Shown here piece by piece: positions 1 to 5,348 of a DNA stretch of 5,348 nt. Below the pieces are notes generated by a model, which saw nothing but the letters and a program-made list of their open reading frames with translations, was not told the DNA's origin and did not search any database. The translations under genes were made by a program, and so were the position numbers. The DNA lies in assembly GCA_025453735.1 (NCBI GenBank), contig JALOPY010000228.1, positions 1 through 5,348 on the forward strand, in the 5' to 3' direction. This stretch comes from a bacterium (GTDB lineage Bacteria; Zhuqueibacterota; Zhuqueibacteria; Thermofontimicrobiales; Thermofontimicrobiaceae). Position 1 is the first letter of the stretch. Each line of letters begins with the position of its first letter.

Positions 1-63
1 TCCTCGGGCGGCACCTGTTACAATTGCGACTTTGCCATCTAATTTAAATTTGTCGATAATCAT
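1..63 (-). CDS. kduD: KduD-like short-chain dehydrogenase, N-terminal 21 residues only
   Basis: Only the first 21 codons lie in the window; the gene continues past the left edge. They read MIIDKFKLDGKVAIVTGA followed by ARG. This is the start of a Rossmann-fold short-chain dehydrogenase, entering the TGxxxGxG dinucleotide-binding loop. It resembles the start of E. coli KduD (an MI-x-x-F-x-L-x-GKVA-x-VTG pattern). The ATG has an AGAGG ribosome binding site (cctct on the plus strand, 71-75) seven bases upstream. KduD reduces 3-deoxy-D-glycero-2,5-hexodiulosonate to 2-keto-3-deoxygluconate with NADH in the cytoplasm, the step right after KduI, whose gene lies just upstream on the same strand. 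The SDR call is firm. The KduD identity rests on the short N-terminus and the kduI neighbour, so another SDR such as a gluconate 5-dehydrogenase cannot be excluded. Confidence 0.75.
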   Translation of the reverse strand, partial: MIIDKFKLDGKVAIVTGAARG

Positions 64-88
64 CTTTTTTCCTCTTTCGAATTAAATC

Positions 89-217
89 TCAAATCCCAAC
101 CAACAAATTCCAAATAAATCTCAATACAAAAATTTCAAATCTCAAACACCGTATGCTTGTGCTATTGGAAATTGAGGATTGAAATTTATTTGGAATTTGG
201 ATTTTGGGATTTGGAAT
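89..217. repeat. AT-rich imperfect inverted repeat between kduI and kduD
   Basis: The two arms face each other around a loop of about 40 bases. Bases 104-119 pair perfectly with 184-199 (16 bp, AAATTCCAAATAAAT core), and the pairing continues through 121-125 with 178-182 after one mismatch. An outer block, 91-99 (AAATCCCAA), pairs with 204-212. In the transcript this would be a long hairpin ending about 26 bases before the kduD start codon. The arms are built from AAATYCCAAA-type words, so this may be one copy of a dispersed intergenic repeat rather than a site specific to this operon. There is no U-tract after it, so I do not call it a terminator. It may tune kduD expression or protect the 3' end of the kduI message; this is inference. 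Confidence 0.7.
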
Positions 218-229
218 TTTTATGATATT

Positions 230-1060
230 TCATTTTATATCAGAAATCTCCACCCCATCCATATCTTCAAACGTCTGGTTCTCTCCACCCATGCCCCAGC
301 AGAACGTGTAAGCGCCAGTGCCGACTCCTGAATGAAGCGACCAACTGGGGGAAATCACAGCCTGGCGATTGGCAACCACGATGTGCCGTGTTTCAGCGGC
401 GGTACCCATCAGGTGAAAAACTCGGGTATCCTCAGCCATGTCGAAATAGAGATACACCTCCATCCGTCGTTCGTGCGTATGCGGCGGCATGGTGTTCCAG
501 ACTGAGCCTGGCTCCAGTACCGTAAATCCCATGACGACCTGGCAGCTTTGAATGCCTCTGGGATGGATGTATTTGTAAATCGTTCGCTTATTCGCAGCTT
601 CGGCAGAACCTAATTGAACCGCCTCGGCGTCTGCCAGCTTTGCCTGTGTTATGGAATAAGCTTGATGGGCAGGAAAACTCACTAAATAAAACGCGGCAGG
701 TTGCTTTGAATTGCTGCTGCAGAAAATGATTTCTTTCGAGCCTTTGCCGATATAAAGCCCATCTCTGTTTTCCATTTCGAAGACTTTTCCATCAACGGTA
801 ATTTCGCCTTTGCCGCCGATATTCAGGATACCAATTTCCCGTCGCTCGCAGAAATAATCCACTGCCAGTTCCTTTGATGCCGAGAGCCTTAACTTTTTCT
901 TGCCAGGGACGGCAGAGCCAATGATAGCCCGATCGACTTCGGAATAGAGCAAATAAATTAAATCTGGTTGAAAAAGCTTGTCCACCAAAAACGACTCCCG
1001 AATTTCAGAGGTGGGCATCCGCTGAAAACGAATCGGGTCCGCTGCATATCGCATTTCCAT
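230..1060 (-). CDS. kduI: 5-dehydro-4-deoxy-D-glucuronate isomerase (KduI)
   Basis: A cytoplasmic zinc-dependent cupin isomerase (EC 5.3.1.17) that converts 5-dehydro-4-deoxy-D-glucuronate to 3-deoxy-D-glycero-2,5-hexodiulosonate, the substrate of KduD, in breakdown of pectin-type and other unsaturated uronides. The protein matches E. coli KduI from memory along its whole length, including FLVDKLF, FCERREIGILNIGG, GLYIGKGSKE and NTMPPHTHERRMEVY. The metal ligands are present: His194, His196 and Glu201 in HTHERRME, and His243 in SWSLHSGVG (numbered from the chosen start). I start at the ATG at 1060 (MEMRYA), giving 276 residues against 278 in E. coli; its first 30 residues align with the E. 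coli start without gaps, and GGAG lies six bases upstream. An in-frame ATG at 1072 would add MEKT but has no ribosome binding site. The next gene downstream is kduD-like, 166 bases away. Confidence 0.96.
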   Translation of the reverse strand: MEMRYAADPIRFQRMPTSEIRESFLVDKLFQPDLIYLLYSEVDRAIIGSAVPGKKKLRLSASKELAVDYFCERREIGILNIGGKGEITVDGKVFEMENRDGLYIGKGSKEIIFCSSNSKQPAAFYLVSFPAHQAYSITQAKLADAEAVQLGSAEAANKRTIYKYIHPRGIQSCQVVMGFTVLEPGSVWNTMPPHTHERRMEVYLYFDMAEDTRVFHLMGTAAETRHIVVANRQAVISPSWSLHSGVGTGAYTFCWGMGGENQTFEDMDGVEISDIK

Positions 1061-1066
1061 TGTTTT

Positions 1067-1070
1067 CTCC
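1067..1070 (-). promoter_or_regulatory. Ribosome binding site that decides the kduI start
   Basis: The minus strand reads GGAG, then six bases, then ATG at 1060. The GGAG overlaps the alternative upstream ATG (1072-1070), so that ATG lies inside the ribosome binding site and is unlikely to be the real start. Confidence 0.7.
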
Positions 1071-1082
1071 ATTCATGTATAA

Positions 1083-1129
1083 ACAAACCAGGGTTCTAAC
1101 AAAAACCTGGTTTGTAAATTTTGACAAAC
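1083..1129. promoter_or_regulatory. Alternating ACAAAC / GTTTGT elements, probable operator or leader hairpins for kduI
   Basis: A 10-bp inverted repeat, ACAAACCAGG at 1083-1092 and CCTGGTTTGT at 1106-1115, is separated by 13 bases. A third element, ACAAAC at 1124-1129, can pair with the GTTTGT at 1110-1115 instead. The block lies between the predicted kduI promoter and the kduI ribosome binding site. It could be a double binding site for a repressor that responds to a uronate intermediate, or two mutually exclusive RNA hairpins in the leader. The sequence shows the symmetry; the function is inferred. Confidence 0.5.
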
Positions 1130-1162
1130 TTTGCTTATTTTTTTCTCAATCACCCTAACTTA

Positions 1163-1190
1163 ATGATAACAAAATCTTGTTCATTGGCAA
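1163..1190 (-). promoter_or_regulatory. Candidate sigma-70-type promoter for kduI
   Basis: On the minus strand there is a -35-like TTGCCA (1185-1190), 16 bases, then a -10-like TATCAT (1163-1168). A near-palindrome, AACAAGATTTTGTT (1168-1181, 12 of 14 symmetric), fills the spacer, where a bound repressor would block polymerase. The predicted leader would be about 95 nucleotides long and would contain the ACAAAC/GTTTGT elements. This was found by consensus matching only. Confidence 0.4.
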
Positions 1191-1237
1191 GGGAAAACTT
1201 TTGACCGGTTGATAAAAATTGTAAACGGCAAGTTTCA

Positions 1238-1273
1238 ACTGATTCCATCCGCCGATTGGCGGATGGAATCAGT
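1238..1273. terminator. 16-bp perfect stem-loop after the DUF4861 gene, possible terminator
   Basis: A perfect 16-bp inverted repeat (1238-1253 with 1258-1273) with a four-base loop begins five bases after the stop codon of the DUF4861 gene. The stem includes CCATCCGCC and its complement and is very stable. Read in the direction of the gene, the bases after it (TGAAACTTGCC) are not a U-tract, so it is not a classical intrinsic terminator. A T-rich flank occurs only on the plus-strand side. It may stop or slow transcription, stabilise the 3' end of the message, or be a dispersed palindromic repeat. Confidence 0.55.
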
Positions 1274-1277
1274 AATT

Positions 1278-2558
1278 TTATTCGACATAATTGACCAAAA
1301 TGGGGTGATTTAATTGCTGCACAGTCTTGTTCAAATAATCGATAAAAGCATCCCGAGTTTTAATCCCATCAGGCTCCTGAACCCATGCCGCCAGAAAATA
1401 GTAACTCACCTTGCTATTTTCTGGTTTCAAAATAACGACATGATTCAAATCATCCTCGGCAAGTTGGATAAATTGCGAATCCTGGTACAGCACTGCCATT
1501 CCCAATTCATCATCTTCGCCGGCCAGACTCTGATTTCCCCACAGGGCAATGTAGCCCCAACCTGTTGGCGCTTCGGGTTGTTTCTCGAGATAGACGGTAT
1601 TCTCGTGTTTCGCCAGTCCGGTACAGATATTCTCCAGTTCGCCCTCGATGGTTAAATCAGTTCGTGTTAAACGAGAACCCGCGGTGATGGAAAGATCAGA
1701 TGTCAGGTTCACTTTGCTGGCGCCTGCCTGCCAGCCGTGATAAATCGTTTTGATCTGGGAATAGACTATCCCATTGGCTACGATTGCGCAGGTCACGCTA
1801 TCGGTTTTAGCGACCCGATTGGCTTTATTTTCATGCCATGTGGCAATCGAGCCAATTCCGAGCGATTCCCCCACTTTCAAAATATCTGCACCCCAATCTG
1901 ACATTTCATGATAGGAATCGAAGCCATCCTGCCCCACATTTTGCAGCACCATATCAGGCACTTTCTTGCCATAAATATCAGTGGCGTTGCGCCAGTCCAG
2001 ATAAAAGCGATAGCCGACTTTATCGGATTCCCAGCCTGGTCCCTCGTATCGAATGTACAAGGAGTGATCCGTATGTTCAGGCGGCACCCGGAGGAACTGT
2101 ACATTTTGAAATGTTCCCCCTTCATATTTCCGATCAACGAATTTCCCACCAACTTTGATAGAAAGCTCTGCTTGAGTTCGCTTCGTATATTCCCGTGGCT
2201 TCACTCCTGATGTGGCGTATCGCAAGTTGAGCGTTTTAGTTTCACCTGGCTTGAAGTCCATGATCGCAACGATCTGGTCCGGATTGCCATCGCGGTTCAA
2301 ATCGTTTGCCTGGCTGGCAAGCTCAATCCCTTTGCTGAAAATTACAAAAGCGTTGGGATTAAAGTCAACTGCTTTTGTTTTAAGCTGTAAGACGTCCAGA
2401 ACGATGGCTTCGTCGCTTCGCAATAGATTGGTTTCATTCTTCGCTGTCAGGATCAGAAATTCAGGGTATTCATTTATTATCTTTTGATCGATATCGGGTG
2501 CGCATCCAATTGAAAAGATGAAAAGGAACGACAGAATTGTTAAAAAATATGACCTCAT
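1278..2558 (-). CDS. DUF4861-type exported lipoprotein, function unknown
   Basis: This 426-residue protein begins with MRSYF, a hydrophobic core, and then SIGC with the cysteine at 19. That is a lipoprotein signal peptide with Ala at +2, which in Gram-negatives favours the outer membrane. The serine at -3 of the lipobox is slightly atypical. The mature part looks like the DUF4861 family: a beta-rich N-terminal region, then YRFYLDWRNATDIYGKK (183-199), YHEMSDWGADILKVG (216-230) and YHGW (273-276). Residues 86-94 (DLNRDGNPD) form a DxNxDGxxD loop of the calcium-binding kind. The start has GGAGG six bases upstream (cctcc, 2565-2569). The gene lies 50 bases after GH1 and probably shares its transcript, with kduI next on the same strand. 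The family assignment is from memory of its motifs. No activity is established that I can name; a role in binding or processing uronate-containing glycans is inferred from context. Confidence 0.8.
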   Translation of the reverse strand: MRSYFLTILSFLFIFSIGCAPDIDQKIINEYPEFLILTAKNETNLLRSDEAIVLDVLQLKTKAVDFNPNAFVIFSKGIELASQANDLNRDGNPDQIVAIMDFKPGETKTLNLRYATSGVKPREYTKRTQAELSIKVGGKFVDRKYEGGTFQNVQFLRVPPEHTDHSLYIRYEGPGWESDKVGYRFYLDWRNATDIYGKKVPDMVLQNVGQDGFDSYHEMSDWGADILKVGESLGIGSIATWHENKANRVAKTDSVTCAIVANGIVYSQIKTIYHGWQAGASKVNLTSDLSITAGSRLTRTDLTIEGELENICTGLAKHENTVYLEKQPEAPTGWGYIALWGNQSLAGEDDELGMAVLYQDSQFIQLAEDDLNHVVILKPENSKVSYYFLAAWVQEPDGIKTRDAFIDYLNKTVQQLNHPILVNYVE

Positions 2559-2608
2559 ATTTTTCCTCCATTAAGATTAATTTAACATTTACTATTCGTT
2601 GAAAAATT

Positions 2609-3985
2609 TCAAAATCCATTGTTTTGGATCACTCGTCGATACCATTCAGCCGAGCTTTTTGGGATGCGTTTGCCGCTTTCATAATCGACATAGTGAATGC
2701 CGAACCGCTTGGTGTAGCCGGACGCCCATTCAAAATTATCCATAAACGACCAGAGAAAATAGCCTTTCAATCGCACGCCATTTTGAATTGCAATGAGGCA
2801 TTCGCTCAGGTATCCCTTGAGAAAATCAATCCGCTGCGGATCATGTACAGCGCCGTCCGCTAATTGATCGTCAAAGGCGCAACCATTTTCCGTGAGAACA
2901 ATATCAGGATGATTGTAGCGTTCATCGATCCAGTGCAATAGCCTGTTTATTCCCCAGGGCACAATCGCCCAGCCCATTTCGGTTTTTTTCCATTTCGGAT
3001 CAACGGATAGCTCAACATTCTGATCTTCGGCGATGCCGCCATTGCCATAGACTTCGCTCAGTACTTTTTTGCCTTCAGCATCGCTCGCATACATCGTGGT
3101 ATAATGATTGAGTCCAAAAAAATCATTGCTGCCTTTGATCTGCTCACGTTCCTGTGGCGTGAATTGCGGCAGCCGTTCTTTGACCCGTTGACGCATCGAC
3201 TCCGGATAGTCGCCAAAATAGATCGGATCCGCAAACCAGCCGAGGAAAAATTCTAAAGCCCGTTGCGCCGCGGCTCGATCCTCTTCGCTATTCGTTTTCG
3301 GCTCTCGCCAGTCACAATTATTGGTCATGCCAATTTTGCCGTTCTGAAAATGGTATTTTTGCCGATAAAGATCGACCGCCTTGCCATGACTGCGCAGCAT
3401 CTGATGCGCGGCTTGATAAGGCTCGCTGTTGGAAATACGCCCCGGCGCAAACACGCCCTGACCATAACCCAGGATGGCGGTCACCCATGGCTCGTTAATC
3501 GTAATCCAATGTTTGACCCGATCGCCAAAATGAGAAAAGCAGATATCCGCATAATCACAAAAAAAATCAGCTACTTTCGGATTCAGCCAGCCATCAAATT
3601 CCATCTGCAGCGCCAGCGGCAAATCCCAGTGGTACAGAGTCACCCAGGGGGTGATATTGTGTTTCATCAATTCATCAATTAAATCTGAATAAAACCGGAT
3701 GCCTTCGGGATTGCGCTTGCCATAGCCAGTGGGTTGAATGCGGGGCCATGACATGGAAAAGCGATAGGCGGAAAGCCCCATTTCCGCCATACGCGCGATG
3801 TCTTCTTTATAATGATGATAATGATCGCATGCCACATCACCGGTATGCCCGTGCAGGATTTTCCCTGGCGTATGCGAAAACGCATCCCAGATAGACAGCC
3901 CCTTGCCGCCTTCCAGCCACGCTCCCTCGATCTGGTAGCTCGCTGTTGCGCAGCCCCAGGTGAAGTTGTGCGGAAATTTTAGCAT
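2609..3985 (-). CDS. Glycoside hydrolase family 1 beta-glycosidase (beta-glucosidase type)
   Basis: A 458-residue GH1 retaining beta-glycosidase, the usual length for bacterial members, with a single TIM barrel and no signal peptide, so cytoplasmic. The acid/base Glu165 is in TINEP and the nucleophile Glu366 in LTENG. Other active-site residues are present: Gln18 (SYQIEGAW), His119-Trp120 (LYHWDLP), Asn164, Asn293 and Tyr295 (LNHYTT), Trp412 (LWSFMDN), and Glu419-Trp420 (FEWASGY), which contact the non-reducing sugar. I start at the ATG at 3985 (MLKFPHNFTWG), the conserved start of the family, with GAGG ten bases upstream (cctc, 3996-3999). An in-frame ATG at 4045 would add 20 polar residues with no ribosome binding site. 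It probably releases glucose or a related sugar from beta-linked disaccharides taken into the cell. Exact specificity (glucoside, galactoside, fucoside) cannot be read here. The DUF4861 gene follows after 50 bases. Confidence 0.95.
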   Translation of the reverse strand: MLKFPHNFTWGCATASYQIEGAWLEGGKGLSIWDAFSHTPGKILHGHTGDVACDHYHHYKEDIARMAEMGLSAYRFSMSWPRIQPTGYGKRNPEGIRFYSDLIDELMKHNITPWVTLYHWDLPLALQMEFDGWLNPKVADFFCDYADICFSHFGDRVKHWITINEPWVTAILGYGQGVFAPGRISNSEPYQAAHQMLRSHGKAVDLYRQKYHFQNGKIGMTNNCDWREPKTNSEEDRAAAQRALEFFLGWFADPIYFGDYPESMRQRVKERLPQFTPQEREQIKGSNDFFGLNHYTTMYASDAEGKKVLSEVYGNGGIAEDQNVELSVDPKWKKTEMGWAIVPWGINRLLHWIDERYNHPDIVLTENGCAFDDQLADGAVHDPQRIDFLKGYLSECLIAIQNGVRLKGYFLWSFMDNFEWASGYTKRFGIHYVDYESGKRIPKSSAEWYRRVIQNNGF

Positions 3986-4116
3986 TTTTTGTTTTCCTCT
4001 GTTTGAATCGTCATCATTGCTGAAGATCACCCTGCCTGTACTCATTATTTCTATAAAATAAATCTACTGGACTCATGGCTTTCTTCGAATGAGGCAGATT
4101 CAATTCTACAACATTT

Positions 4117-4201
4117 GATATTGGGTATCAGCTATCAGCTTTCAAGAAATGTGCAGTAGATATTGGCACTGTTTTCAATTTTTAAAACAATCCCCAATAT
4201 C
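4117..4201. repeat. GATATTGG inverted and direct repeats at the end of the OB-fold-like gene
   Basis: On the plus strand GATATTGG occurs at 4117-4124 and again at 4159-4166, and its complement CCAATATC at 4194-4201, inside the last codons of the small gene. On the minus-strand transcript, 4201-4194 can pair with 4166-4159, enclosing a second stem (GTTTT with AAAAC, 4188-4184 with 4175-4171). This makes a hairpin that spans the stop codon. No U-tract follows. A tandem heptamer, TATCAGC twice at 4126-4139, lies in the same interval. The remaining upstream sequence of the GH1 gene (3986-4116) shows no convincing promoter. Confidence 0.45.
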
Positions 4202-4474
4202 TTTTTTTATGAGTTTGACCCTGGTTATATTATCCAAATTCCTGACGATTCCTTCGCTCACTTTTACTCGGGCTTCAAATCGCAGTATATCGCCGATATG
4301 CATATTTTTTGATGCGGTTATTTCGGGCTCATAGATTCTAAAATAGTCTGTCACGATATTATCCGCCTGATCTCTGATATTTTTTAAAGAAATATAGCCA
4401 TACATTGACTCAACGATTTCACCCCAAAACGTAAAGCGATGGCCATCTTCAAATTTAATGTTCAATTTTATCAT
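4175..4474 (-). CDS. Small hypothetical protein, possible OB-fold
   Basis: A 99-residue protein I do not recognise by name. It starts MIKLNIKFEDGHRFTFWGEI and has no signal peptide or membrane segment, so it is probably cytoplasmic. The pattern is beta-rich: an N-terminal strand pair (HRFTFWGEIVES, YGYISLKNIRD), then VTDYFRIYEP, then HIGDILRFEARVKVSEG near residues 58-74, and a final strand NITRVKLIKK. A strand-GD-strand core of the form GDxIxFxARV is one I associate with small OB-fold proteins, some of which bind nucleic acid. That is inference from pattern only. The ATG at 4474 has AGGA six bases upstream (tcct, 4481-4484). A longer in-frame ATG at 4534 would add 20 residues and lacks a ribosome binding site. 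The gene has its own candidate promoter at 4699-4727 and seems unrelated to the sugar genes. Confidence 0.65.
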   Translation of the reverse strand: MIKLNIKFEDGHRFTFWGEIVESMYGYISLKNIRDQADNIVTDYFRIYEPEITASKNMHIGDILRFEARVKVSEGIVRNLDNITRVKLIKKDIGDCFKN

Positions 4475-4481
4475 TGTCGTT

Positions 4482-4493
4482 CCTGGATCCAGG
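4482..4493. repeat. 12-bp perfect palindrome over the ribosome binding site of the small gene
   Basis: CCTGGATCCAGG is fully self-complementary and its edge contains the AGGA ribosome binding site of the 4474 start. It could be a protein binding site or a short RNA fold that affects translation. A 12-base palindrome can also arise by chance. Confidence 0.5.
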
Positions 4494-4698
4494 CTTGTTA
4501 AGTATCTTGCGTTAGCAGTCCGCTTCAAGGACAAGCGTTTGTTGAGTCAGCCATCCGCCATTTGTCAGACAGGCGTTAGTTATCCACCAAATCAATCGCG
4601 ATGGAAGAATCCCCGTAACGCCTTCTTCCAGCCAGAAGTTGAAGTATTGCTTGTGCGCGTCACACCGGCATTTATAATTTCATCGTTCAGCCTGTCGT

Positions 4699-4727
4699 TA
4701 AATAGCAAAATTAAAGCAAAAAGTCAA
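4699..4727 (-). promoter_or_regulatory. Sigma-70-type promoter upstream of the small OB-fold-like gene
   Basis: On the minus strand there is TTGACT (4722-4727), exactly 17 bases, then TATTTA (4699-4704), with TGC directly before it forming an extended -10. The spacer and flanks are AT-rich. It is the best promoter match I found in the window. Transcription would start near 4690, giving a leader of about 215 nucleotides before the ATG at 4474. Confidence 0.5.
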
Positions 4728-4962
4728 TATATTTTTTTTGATTTGGATTGGAGTTTTTGTCGTTCAGTTAAGTGGTTGAGTGGATTCATCAGTGATCGAG
4801 AGCATGGGAAATTAAGCAATTACGTAATGTGTGTTCAATCCAACGTCATCAATTAAACAAGGAATATGTCCTAGATTTGTTACTGAATTTGTGCATCGGG
4901 AACGACGAGATTTTGTTTTCATTGATTTATTTTGAAAATCGGAGCATCCTCGAACCTTGCTC

Positions 4963-5348
4963 TCAATCCACTTCTCGTCTTACCAGGAGTTTCAATCCTT
5001 TCATGCTTTGCACGATCACTTTTTCTCCCTTGCGCAGCACCTCCTGGCTTTCAGCCTGCCAGATTTCGCCGTGAACCGAGACTTGACCCTCTTTGTTGAT
5101 GGTTGAAATAACCACGCCCTTTTCTCCAATCATTCCTTCCGTGCCAGTGACCGGCTTTTTTTTCATTGCTCGAAATACAATCAGAGCCAGGAATATATTT
5201 AGCGCCAGCGCCACGATTGAAATTAAAATGAGGATCGAGAAGCGAATATTCCAAATTTGAAATTCTCTGCCCAGAAGCACAATTATCAACTCATCGATGA
5301 AGAAAAAGATAGTCAAGCCCAAGATAATCAGGATCGTTTTCAGTCGTG
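4963..5348 (-). CDS. NfeD-family membrane protein, C-terminal 127 residues, start beyond the window
   Basis: The reading frame is open to the right edge, so the start is missing. A TTG at 5322 lies inside the first hydrophobic segment and is not the real start. The visible part begins RLKTILIILGLTIFFF and has two membrane segments: residues about 3-24, containing an Asp-Glu pair, and about 35-55 (FSILILISIVALALNIF). A basic stretch MKKKP and a C-terminal OB-fold follow, with the NfeD signature EGMIGEKGVV, then GEIWQAES and KGEKVIV. This is the short NfeD form without a protease domain, normally about 140-150 residues, so only a few residues are probably missing. NfeD proteins are often partners of stomatin/flotillin-like (SPFH) membrane proteins in membrane quality control. 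No such partner is visible here, but it could lie just outside the right edge. Confidence 0.88.
   Translation of the reverse strand, partial: RLKTILIILGLTIFFFIDELIIVLLGREFQIWNIRFSILILISIVALALNIFLALIVFRAMKKKPVTGTEGMIGEKGVVISTINKEGQVSVHGEIWQAESQEVLRKGEKVIVQSMKGLKLLVRREVD

Larger units (their letters stand above)
4475..4962. other. Gene-poor stretch between the NfeD-like gene and the small OB-fold-like gene
   Basis: No convincing gene on either strand. The plus-strand open frame across 4458-4856 has no family features and overlaps the small gene antisense, so I reject it. The stretch holds a minus-strand promoter (4699-4727), two copies of GCGTTAG 64 bases apart (4509-4515 and 4573-4579), a minus-strand hairpin CGCTT/AAGCG with a seven-base loop near 4520-4536, and the CCTGGATCCAGG palindrome at 4482-4493. 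Bases 4731-4962 are AT-rich and I see nothing in them. No clear terminator follows the NfeD-like gene. Confidence 0.55.

Noticed and set aside
89..217. A CRISPR array from the repeated AAATYCCAAA words
   Set aside because: The words are arranged as one inverted repeat, not as regular direct repeats with unique spacers.
1314..2487. Several open frames on both strands within the DUF4861 gene
   Set aside because: All are shadows of a well-supported lipoprotein gene in another frame, with no ribosome binding sites or family motifs.
3263..3885. Open frames within the GH1 gene
   Set aside because: GH1 motifs are continuous across the region in a single minus-strand frame, so these are shadows.
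4475..4600. A complete integron attC site
   Set aside because: The GCGTTAG copies are direct repeats and the inverted R and L box layout is missing.
4560..4719. Protein-like minus-strand fragments (for example FNFWLEEGVTGILPSRLIWW) that could be a broken gene
   Set aside because: No start codon or ribosome binding site, two competing frames look equally plausible, and the promoter falls just upstream; too weak to call a pseudogene.
4458..4856. Plus-strand open frame of 132 codons
   Set aside because: It overlaps the small gene's start region antisense, has no family features and no ribosome binding site, and crosses the minus-strand promoter.
4950..4975. GGTTCGAGGATGC on the minus strand as a tRNA T-arm
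   Set aside because: The flanking bases do not form the required stem and no anticodon or D-arm is present nearby.
4829..5074. Plus-strand open frame of 81 codons
   Set aside because: It runs antisense into the NfeD-like gene and its translation has no recognisable domain.

Overview
The window is about 5.3 kb from a Gram-negative bacterium, and every gene I accept is on the minus strand. Two genes run off the edges. The signs of a Gram-negative host are a lipoprotein signal peptide with no Asp after the cysteine and classical AGGAG-type ribosome binding sites on nearly every gene. The AT-rich intergenic repeats (AAATTCCAAAT and TATCAGC types) resemble those I associate with uncultured FCB-group lineages such as KSB1 or Caldithrix relatives. 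That placement is a guess from style, not a demonstrated assignment.

Layout, in transcription order from right to left: the end of a short NfeD-family membrane protein (4963 to the right edge); a gene-poor stretch of nearly 490 bases holding a good sigma-70-like promoter; a 99-residue hypothetical protein with an OB-fold-like pattern (4175-4474); an intergenic segment with short repeats; a cytoplasmic glycoside hydrolase family 1 beta-glycosidase (2609-3985); a DUF4861-type lipoprotein (1278-2558); a strong stem-loop; a regulatory region with promoter and repeats; kduI (230-1060); a hairpin-forming repeat; and the first 21 codons of a kduD-like short-chain dehydrogenase (left edge).

The left two thirds reads as a carbohydrate and uronate catabolic cluster. 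KduI and KduD carry out two consecutive steps that turn 5-dehydro-4-deoxy-D-glucuronate, released from unsaturated uronides, into 2-keto-3-deoxygluconate. The GH1 enzyme would trim beta-glycosides in the cytoplasm. The DUF4861 lipoprotein is exported and has no known activity that I can state; its position suggests a role in handling uronate-containing glycans. GH1 and DUF4861 probably share a transcript. kduI and kduD seem to have their own promoter and probable operator.

I found no CRISPR array, transposase, tRNA or rRNA. The points most worth a second look are the DUF4861 lipoprotein in this setting, the alternating ACAAAC/GTTTGT elements upstream of kduI, the kduI-kduD hairpin, and the OB-fold-like small gene with its long leader.
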